34,254 bases of DNA from a virus. Shown one piece after another: positions 1 through 7,900 of this stretch. A program made the position numbers and the translations under genes. The notes under the pieces were generated by a model. That model did not search any database. It was not told the origin of the DNA and saw only the letters and a program-made list of their open reading frames with translations. The stretch covers positions 1 through 34,254 of IMG/VR virus record IMGVR_UViG_3300006921_000065. One strand, given 5' to 3'. The stretch's first letter is position 1, and every line of letters begins with the position of its first letter.

Positions 1-513
1 GCCAAGCTGTTCACCAAATCTAGAATCAGATTTGTAATGTGCTTTTGCTACGTTTCTACTGTAGGATATATCTTTAGCTTCTTTCATAAAATCTTTTGAA
101 GCCTCTGGATATTTATCTGCTAATACTTTACCAACTAAAAATCCTTGTGCTGAATGACCAGAGGGATATGACGGAGTTTTCATAGTCTTAAGTTCTATGT
201 CATCAAGCTTCACCCCAACTTCCTCTGCCACAACTTTAGGTCTAGGTCTTTTATAATGTTTTTTAAGCTCCAGAATAACATCAGAGCTATCATCAATTAA
301 ACTCTTTACAAGTTTAGAAGGGTAATCTATGTTATTTTTATTTGCAACAGATTTAAATGATTCAAAAACATCATCCTTATCTTCAACAAACTTTCTATCA
401 CCTTTTATTTTTTTAAGATCTTTTATTTCTTTGAAAGTACCTAGTGATTTATTTCCGGGAGGTTTTTTGTTTTTAAACTTACTTACATTAAAATCCTTAA
501 ACAGACCTTTCAT
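1..513 (-). CDS. PAP2-superfamily (class A acid phosphatase-like) phosphatase, C-terminus cut by window edge
   Basis: The frame is open from an ATG at 513-511 to base 1 (171 residues), so the C-terminus is missing. All three PAP2 signature motifs are present in order. K84 to R91-P92 fits KX6RP, PSGH is at 117-120, and S152-R153 with H159 and D163 fits SRX5HX3D. In this family H159 is the nucleophile that forms a phosphohistidine and H120 is the acid/base. The family removes phosphate from small esters, or in membrane-bound members from lipid phosphates such as undecaprenyl pyrophosphate. No transmembrane helix or signal peptide is visible, and the N-terminal 60 residues are Lys/Asp-rich, so a soluble cytoplasmic or virion enzyme is more likely. 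It starts 2 bases after the stop of the preceding 55-residue gene. The activity class is well supported; the substrate is unknown. Confidence 0.85.
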   Translation of the reverse strand, partial: MKGLFKDFNVSKFKNKKPPGNKSLGTFKEIKDLKKIKGDRKFVEDKDDVFESFKSVANKNNIDYPSKLVKSLIDDSSDVILELKKHYKRPRPKVVAEEVGVKLDDIELKTMKTPSYPSGHSAQGFLVGKVLADKYPEASKDFMKEAKDISYSRNVAKAHYKSDSRFGEQLG

Positions 514-515
514 TT

Positions 516-683
516 TTATTTTTTCTTAGACTTATTACCGTAGTTTGCAGCACCCACTTTTCTACATTTAGCAATAGCACCACTAGCATAAGCTGATGGA
601 AATACTCTATACCTAGCTTTTACTTTATGATAGCATGCATCCTTTAATTTAAAAGGTGACTCTTCTTCTTTATTTTCCTTCAT
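516..683 (-). CDS. Small conserved basic phage protein with two Cys (55 aa)
   Basis: The ATG at 683-681 overlaps the end of the upstream gene (ATGA-type coupling, stop at 682-680), and the TAA is at 518-516. The 55-residue product starts with an acidic stretch (KENKEEE). It continues into a basic core containing KDACYHKVKARYRVFPSAYA and then GAIAKCRKVGAANYG, and ends in KSKKK. I recognise this core (Cys, KVK-RY, PSAYASGA, KCR) from many marine phages, where it occurs as a stand-alone peptide or as the end of larger proteins. I know of no proven function. The two conserved Cys and high positive charge would suit nucleic-acid binding or metal binding, but that is inference. The conserved core and tight coupling on both sides make it a confident gene despite its size. 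Confidence 0.75.
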   Translation of the reverse strand: MKENKEEESPFKLKDACYHKVKARYRVFPSAYASGAIAKCRKVGAANYGNKSKKK

Positions 684-844
684 TTCTTTTTATTTTTATA
701 TGGAAATAATATATTTAATGCATCCCTTCTACCCTCACATCCACAAGGAATATTTAATCCTTCAGATACTCTATCCACAACAGTTTTAATTCCTGTTGCC
801 TTTGTAAATTTTTCTATACTATCTCCTAATCCTCTTGATTTCAT
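680..844 (-). CDS. Small conserved phage protein with CGC motif (54 aa)
   Basis: I chose the ATG at 844-842, giving 54 residues, because it begins 4 bases after the stop of the upstream gene. An in-frame GTG at 877-875 would add 11 residues but overlap that gene by 29 bases. The product has GLGDSIEKFTKATGIK near the start, then PCGCEGRR and NILFPY, and a lysine-rich end. This layout (GLGD-IEK-T-ATGIK, CGC-RR, L-N-FPY) is one I recognise as recurring in marine phage structural regions, with unknown function. The adjacent cysteines suggest a metal site or disulphide. Its stop overlaps the next start. Confidence 0.7.
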   Translation of the reverse strand: MKSRGLGDSIEKFTKATGIKTVVDRVSEGLNIPCGCEGRRDALNILFPYKNKKK

Positions 845-848
845 AATA

Positions 849-1133
849 TTAACATTTCCACCTACGCCTTGCAGCACAGATTCTTTTTTCTGGTGTTTTT
901 GAACAATTTATTCTATGCATTTTCATTTGACCTTTTGACCTAGCGCAAAAAGATTTTTTTCTTTTACCACCTTGTGGTTGTGGTGGTTTTAAATTACCAC
1001 CTGTTTCTCTATTATATGCAGCCCTACCTGCAGCTGTCATTCCGGCACCTTCTTTTGCTGTAAGAAAGTGTCGACCCTTACCTTTGGTGGTCTTCCTTAA
1101 TTTAGTAAATGGTGAGCTTGTTTGAATATACAT
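849..1133 (-). CDS. Conserved phage protein, DUF6321-like (94 aa)
   Basis: This basic 94-residue protein starts 5 bases after the DUF5675 gene ends. Its middle contains KEGAGMTAAGRAAYNRETGG, followed by a Pro/Gly/Lys linker. The C-terminal block has FCARSKGQMK, then Cys in a KTPEKRICAARRRWKC ending. The combination of 'AAGR--YNRETG-NLK-P' with 'FCAR--G' and a terminal 'RRRWKC' is familiar from short uncharacterised proteins of marine phages. I associate it with DUF6321, but a profile search would be needed to confirm that. The function is unknown. Four cysteines with many Arg/Lys suggest a small metal- or nucleic-acid-binding protein (inference). It forms a run with the two following small genes and the PAP2 gene. 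Confidence 0.72.
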   Translation of the reverse strand: MYIQTSSPFTKLRKTTKGKGRHFLTAKEGAGMTAAGRAAYNRETGGNLKPPQPQGGKRKKSFCARSKGQMKMHRINCSKTPEKRICAARRRWKC

Positions 1134-1138
1134 AATTA

Positions 1139-1606
1139 TTATTTACATGTGCAGTTACACTCAGTGCAACAATCAGTTACACTAATATTTATAATATCAG
1201 CGTCACTCATTTTTTGATAAAGTCTTTTGAATGCTGGACCTGAATTACTTAAGTTGTTGTTTTGATCAAACCTATTAGACTTAACAGCATCTGACACGAG
1301 TAAACAACCATCGGTATGATCATCATCATTCCCTATGTGAATGTAAACGTACTGAAAATCAGGCACATCCTGAAGCATAAAGTGATAATCAAACCAAGGA
1401 TATTTACTTCTATACTTTTTAGTTAAACCACTAAGAACTTCACGCTTTTCTACTTTATAAGTACCTGCAGGTATTCTAGTTTCACCTTTTATCTTTTCCT
1501 CTCTATATTCATCCTCTAGTGTAAAACATTCAAACTCTCCATCAACAAATAGTAACCCTAAAGTAGTATCACTTTTGCTACTAAATCTTTTTAGTTCTAG
1601 TTTCAT
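1139..1606 (-). CDS. DUF5675 family protein, candidate lysis or cell-wall enzyme (155 aa)
   Basis: The fold signature is clear: a TLEDE segment near residue 30, GETRIPAGTYKV at 41-52, an aromatic strand at 68-77 (KYPWFDYHFM), then IHIGN at 89-93 and TDGCL at 98-102. This matches the DUF5675 family, common in phages and often near lysis genes. The IHIGN...DGC layout resembles the HG...GC active site of L,D-transpeptidase (YkuD-like) folds, with H90 and C101 as the candidate pair. A role on peptidoglycan is inference. The start overlaps the previous stop by one base (TAATG), so it is translationally coupled to a one-pass membrane protein, as expected for a lysis cassette. The last residues are unusually cysteine-rich (five Cys in ten residues). 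No classical lysozyme or amidase gene lies in the window. Confidence 0.8.
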   Translation of the reverse strand: MKLELKRFSSKSDTTLGLLFVDGEFECFTLEDEYREEKIKGETRIPAGTYKVEKREVLSGLTKKYRSKYPWFDYHFMLQDVPDFQYVYIHIGNDDDHTDGCLLVSDAVKSNRFDQNNNLSNSGPAFKRLYQKMSDADIINISVTDCCTECNCTCK

Positions 1607-1923
1607 TATCTGTCTTTTTTCTTGTATAGATCTTTTTGTAAATCTTCAATGTGTTTTCTGAGATCCTTAACATCCTCCTCTAAATCACTAACATGATCCA
1701 ACATCCAAGCATGATTTAAATCATACTCTTTCCTTTCTATCGCAGCTGGTGGCAATAGCTTTGCCTCTTCGATGTCATTTTGTAATTTAAAATACATGCC
1801 ACCCAATGTAAATATTCCTGCAACGATTAAACCTATAGACTTTAGCGTTAAATGAAAATCAGGCTTACCATCTCCATCTACATCAACTCCCATATTTGTA
1901 CCACTCCCTAATTCTTGTGCCAT
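1606..1923 (-). CDS. One-pass membrane protein with coiled coil, candidate holin or spanin-like (105 aa)
   Basis: The order of elements is a short N-terminus with a Ca-loop-like DVDGDGKPDF at about residues 14-23, one hydrophobic helix at about 28-46 (LKSIGLIVAGIFTLGGMYF), a Pro-containing turn near 58, then a charged heptad-rich helix from about 70 to 100 (DLEEDVKDLRKHIEDLQKDL). No signal peptide cleavage site is evident. Proteins of this size and shape sit next to lysis genes in many marine phages and are often annotated as putative holins. One membrane helix with a coiled coil could also fit a spanin-like or anchoring role. Its stop overlaps the DUF5675 start. The function is inferred from topology and position only. 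Confidence 0.7.
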   Translation of the reverse strand: MAQELGSGTNMGVDVDGDGKPDFHLTLKSIGLIVAGIFTLGGMYFKLQNDIEEAKLLPPAAIERKEYDLNHAWMLDHVSDLEEDVKDLRKHIEDLQKDLYKKKDR

Positions 1924-1970
1924 ATTTTATATTGTTTTATATCTTTATTATTACCTATTTATTATTTTTT

Positions 1971-4900
1971 TTAATTATCAACTATATCTCTAAGTCTTTT
2001 AGCTGTTTCCATTTTTTTATCTAATCTATTTTTTCTTCTGGTTTCTTTTGCTTTTTTAATACCCTCTTTCTTTCTTCTTTCTTTTATCCCTGCCTTTATA
2101 CGATCTTGATCTTTGTTTTCAATACCAATATTCCAAGTAGACCAACCCATGCTTGTGGCTATTCTTTGATAATTTTTATTATTAGAATCAAGTGCTGCTC
2201 CAAAATTTATAACTTTTGTTCTTAAACGATTTAATGGAATATTAGTTGAAGCTTCTATACTTCTACCTGCTATTTCATATATAGGATTATCTATTTGAAA
2301 GTAAGGAAATGTATCCTTAAAACCTTTGTTCTGTTCTTTAATTAAATCTTTTTCAAATTTTAATACATTACCAACTTGATATAAATTGTTGACTTTATTA
2401 CCTAAAGTTGGAGATACATTTGCTAAAGAAGCTATGATTTTACCTGTTTCTCCTAAAAATCCTTTTTCATCCTGTTTCCTATATTCAATGTAAGTATCTT
2501 TAAGTGCAACTAAACCAGCACCAACTAAGCCTGTGCCTCTTATTATTGTGTTAATTGAATTATTAAGCACTCTAAACCATTTACTACTTATAAAAGCCTT
2601 ATCATCTTTACCTTCTTTTGAAAACCAATCGCCCTTAATACCCTTTTTTGCAAGCTCTGCTTCTCTCTCTTCCTCATCATCATCAAACAACAAAAAGAAA
2701 AGACCACTTTGAAGACTATTAAAAGCTATATTTTGAATTGCACCATAATAAATTATTTTTGAGAGATGTGTTTTCCAAGCCCCTTCTTCGAATGACCTTA
2801 TACCATCACCCCTTTTATTTTTAATGTCTAAAAATGATTTTTTTATTTGTCTATTATACTGCATAGCCACGTTATTAAATGCAAGTATAAATCTACCAAA
2901 AGTTCCAGCTTGTTGTTTAGATATTAAAGCAGGATCTGAAGATTGCTGTGTTTCTTCAGCTATAGAATAAAAATCTTCAAGTGATTTAGATTCAGCTTCA
3001 GATTCACTCAACCCTTGTTTTAAATATGTTTTAATTCTGTTTCTATAAAAGCTAGCACCACCGAGAGCTATAGCAAAACTATCTGAAATTTGTGTTGGAG
3101 CAAACCCTATTTTAACCATATAATTATATGCAGCTTTTAATTTGTTTTTGCTACCAGCAACAGAATTTGCTAATTCAGCTTGATTAACATCTAACTTTAA
3201 CCCTTTTCTTCTTTGTTTTAATTTATCAGAATTAAAAAGTCTACTAAAATCACTCCAAAATTGAGGTTGGTTTGCAAAAGCAGCACCAGCAGCTAATATG
3301 TTATTATCACTCCAGTTTACAAAATTAGCAAAAGACACTTGTTGCAATAGTGCACTTCTAACATTTAAAAACATTATTGTGGCGGTAGATTGGTTTATAA
3401 AGTTTTCAACTGCATTTACTTCTCTATCTTTACCTTGTTCTCTATTTATGCCTGTTTTCATTCTATGTAAAGAGTTTTCTAAACTTTCTCTAAACACTTT
3501 CCCATAAATAGCTTGTATCTTGTTTAAATTTTCTTTATTAAATATTTCCTTACTATTTTCTATGAATTCTTTTAAATGTCTTTCTCTACTTTGTTTATTT
3601 AAAGATCCATCCATATCAGCGGCTATAGTATCTACAAGCCAAGTTTTAGTTGGCTCAACATAACCTTTAGGCTCATTAATAATTCTTTCTACACCTAAAG
3701 CAAACTCTAACAATCTAGGGTCATTTGCTACTATTCTGTAAAGTTTATTTGATTCTCTTTTTTTAATACCAGCCCCACCTTCACTAACATCTTTAGATAA
3801 ATCAAATCCATTTTTTCTCCATAGAAATACTCTTATTGCTTGATCATGAGTAAATTCTTCACCCGGTATTTTTTTCCCTAACTTTTTTGTAACATCTTTA
3901 TATTTTTTTCTTAAAGAAAAATAATCATCAGCCATTTTTTGTCTAGAACTTTCTAGTGCAGCTACACCTCTTTTGTAAGGAAGATTTAAAGCTTCTTCAA
4001 AGAATTGTTTTTGTTCATCTCCAATCTTACCTTTACCTAAAAAAGAATATATTAAACCCATAAAATCCTCTGCAGTAGGAGGTACAAAATATCCAAACTT
4101 TTTTGATATACCCCTTTGTGCGTTTGCAAATTCTGCTTCAGCGTCTGAGTATATTTTTTTAGCAGATACACCTTTATTTTGTTCTAAAATTTTATTAAAC
4201 TTATTTTTTAAAGCCATAGGTCTACTAAAGTAAATTGAGGTTTCACCTTCTTTTAAACCATAAGTTTCTCTTATTTCTGCTTCAGACAATTTAGGTAATT
4301 CTGTACCTTCTTTCTTAGCTTTAAAATAATTAGTTAATCTATCCTGCAATAACTTACTAGAGAATAATTGATTAGTTTTGTGATCTTTATATAAATTTCT
4401 AGAATTTATTTCTGTCATTTCAGGAGAATATCTTATACCAAAATAAGCCTTTGTTTTATCTGCTGGTGTAGCGGTTAATCCTATCTCTGGCTTAATGTAA
4501 AACTGTGGATACATTCTTTGTCCATCTACTAAATCTTTTTCATACAACATAGGTAAGCCTGTTGCGTCTGATAATTCTTTATTTAAAGCGTAAGGTTTAA
4601 ATTTAAAAAATAAAAGTTCTACATTTTGTTCAATATAGGGATTAAGAATTAATTCTTCAAAAAGGTTATTATTTCTTATTATTGTTTTATAATTTGCTGG
4701 TTTAATTTTTTTCTTTGCTTTTTTAGCTAAGTCTAAATTTAATATTGTTCCCGGATTTTTTTGTCCAGAAATTTTTTTGTAAGCGTCACCAAAATCAAAA
4801 AATAAATCAGTGTCACGATTTAATATTATATTTTTTATTTTTTCTGGTAAATTAATATCACTTTCTTCATTAAAAAATTTTTTATTTCTATCAAAGAGTT

Positions 4901-7900
4901 GATATGTTTTTTTATTTAATGTAATATACTTACCTACTCTCCCTAAAAGTTCATTTTTTAATTGAGCCCCAAATGTATCTGCATATTTTTTTGTTACACT
5001 ATGATTTAATTCATTATCTTTTTTATCTGAATAATAAAAATACACATCTTCTGCTGTTCTAAGAGTTCCAGCACTTGTGGGGAATATACCAAAATTATCA
5101 GTGTTATATGGTAAATGAAAATCAATAAACATGTGTTCCCCCACATAACCACCAAGTCTTGCTATTGCTAATTTTAGTGTATCATCATAAATAACTTTTT
5201 CATAAGAGTTTTCATCTAAATTAATTTTTTCAGCTTTTAACTGAGCAATTCTTGCTAAAGAAACATTATTTCTAATTTTATCAACTTTTTCATAGTCAAT
5301 AGAAACTAATTCATTATTAAAACCAATACTTTTTATAAATTCTTCTTTGGTCTTTTTAGGTAATAATTCAAAGTTAATTCTTCCTGCACTTAACATAAGA
5401 TTGGCTTTACCTGATTCTATATTTAGAATCTCTTGTTCAGTTCCAACTCTTTTAGCAAGCTCTTGTCTTGCTGTTGTGTTAGTAACAAGTCTACCAAACA
5501 AGTTAACCAACCCTTTTGCTGTCTGTGCTTCAGCTGATCTTACATCTACTCTTTTAGGTATTGAAGCATCAGATTCTAATCCTATGGCATTATAAAAATC
5601 CTGTACAGTTATATTTTCTTTTAAATCAAAAACTTTTAGTCCTGATCTAGTGTCTATTCTATCACCTTTAACATAAAAATTTTCTAATATATTTGTAGGT
5701 AATCCTGTAGCAGTTCCATACAAATCTTTTCTAACTGCTGGGTCAGTGATTGCACCTTCAGGTAATATTTTTATAAAGTCTTCAGCTATTTCTTTTAAAT
5801 TACTTAAAGCACTTTTTAACTCATTTTGAGTAAATCTCTTTTTAAGAGATACCTTATCAACAGGAATACCAAATCTTTCCGCTGTAGTTTCTTCAGATAA
5901 ATCTGGTAAATCTTTAAATGTTTTTGATTTTTCAGATACTTCATCTATTCTAGATGCAACATTTTTAATAGCTTGCTCACTTAATTTTTCATCTAATAAA
6001 GTTTTAGGATCTAATAGCTCATTGTCTATATCTTCTATTTCTTCTACTGAATCTAGTGACTCTTCATTAACAAAATCACCCACACTGGCTTCAGTTAAAT
6101 ACTGAGATTCTGCATCAGAATAGCTTGGTTCAGCTTTATCTTTTGTTGCATTTTTAAGTATTTTATTAGATCTAATTTTTAAATATTTAGAAACATAAGC
6201 ACCTAAAGGACCTTTTTCAACATCGTAAGTTCTAAATAAATCAACTATGCCATTAGGATCATATTTTAAAGAAGAAATCATATCTTCTTTTACTTTAGCA
6301 GATTCTGCTTCAGGAGTTTTTAATGAACGATACCTTCTTCTTAAATAAGAATTAATTACTTTTTCTATTGTTGTATCAAACAAACCCTCTTCAAGTGCTG
6401 TCCAAGCTCCATTGTCACCTTCATCTTCATATATTTCTTGAAGCCTATCGGATCTTTCAGTCATTTCTGGTGTTATACCTTGAGATAATAACATTTCAGA
6501 TTTCTTTTCACCTGTAGATTTTTTAGTTTCAGCTATTCTCTTTTTTCTTTCTTTAGCTTTTTCATTAATAGCATCTATACTTTCTTGGTCTATAATACCT
6601 TTTTCTAAAGACTTAGCTATACCTGATAAAAAATCTATAATATCTTTTTCTCCTTGAAAGTTAATTTTAGCACTTTTACCAAACTTAGATAATCCTTTGT
6701 TTACAATATTACCTAGAAGTTGTGGAAAACCTCTGTTTTCTCTTGAAGTCAAATCTATCTTTCCTTCAGCAACCCTCTCCATAAATCCAACAATAACTTC
6801 TTCTGCTATAAAATTTTTACCATCTCCTTCTACAGTTTGACCTTCATAATATCCACTAAACATTTCTATAAAAGCACTTTCGTTAGTGGTAGAAAGCCAA
6901 GTGTATATATTATTAGCAAGTTCTTTTTTCATGTTATTATCTACATCTTTTAATGCTTCTGCAAATAATTGATGAGATATTTCATGTACTCCACTTCTAG
7001 TTCTTTTGTTTTCTTTTATATTTTCTTTTGTAAGTATTATGGTATTCTTTCCTTTTTTTCTTTTAATTATAGCACCATTGGCATATTCTAGTAAATCTAT
7101 TTTTTCATCAGGTGTTATTTCGCTTCTTACATTTTTTACATACTCACTAATCTCCTCTTGAGTTTCAAAAACTTGAAGATCTACTTTTTCTTTTTTATCA
7201 TTAATAATTTTAATAAGAGATCTTGTGTTTGCTATATCCTTTTCTACTAATCTATCTAAATATATGTCAAATCTTTTCTTTTCTACTTTCTCAGTATTTA
7301 GTTCAGAAACAGAATCTAATCCCTCTTCTTTTCTGACAGCCGCTTCTGCTTTTTCAGTTATAATTTTATATTCTTCAGGATCAGAGTTTTCAAGCATAGA
7401 ATAAATGTTACCAAAATCTTTAACATTTCTAAATTTATCTTTTAATTCTGCTAGTTTGTTAAATCTTTCTTGCAAAATATTTATTCTATCTTGTCTTGTT
7501 TGTTTGTAATCAGGATTGTCTACTATTTTTTCTACTTCATTTCTTATTTGTTCTTGTTCTATGGTTGCTTTTGTATATGCATTAAATGATTCTTCAGATA
7601 ATGATCTTACATTTTCATCTATTTCTATTAGTATTTCATCATTTTTCTTATTAAGAGTATTAATTTGATCTTCTACTATCTTTTTTTGCTCATTATATTC
7701 AGCAGTTTTTTCTGGTGTATTTTCTTTAGAATCAAGAAAAACTGAACCATCACCGGATCCATATTTAGATTCAAACTCTGATTTTAACTGAGCAATTTTA
7801 AATACATTTTTTCTAAATTCTATTTTTTTATCGTAATCAGAAAAATTTGTTATAGCTAAAGAGGCTATTGTAGGCATTGAATTTACAGCAAAACCAAAAA

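Noticed and set aside
845-877. GTG start extending the 54-residue gene by 11 residues
   Set aside because: It would overlap the upstream gene by 29 bases, whereas the ATG at 844 gives a normal 4-base gap. The longer form cannot be fully excluded.
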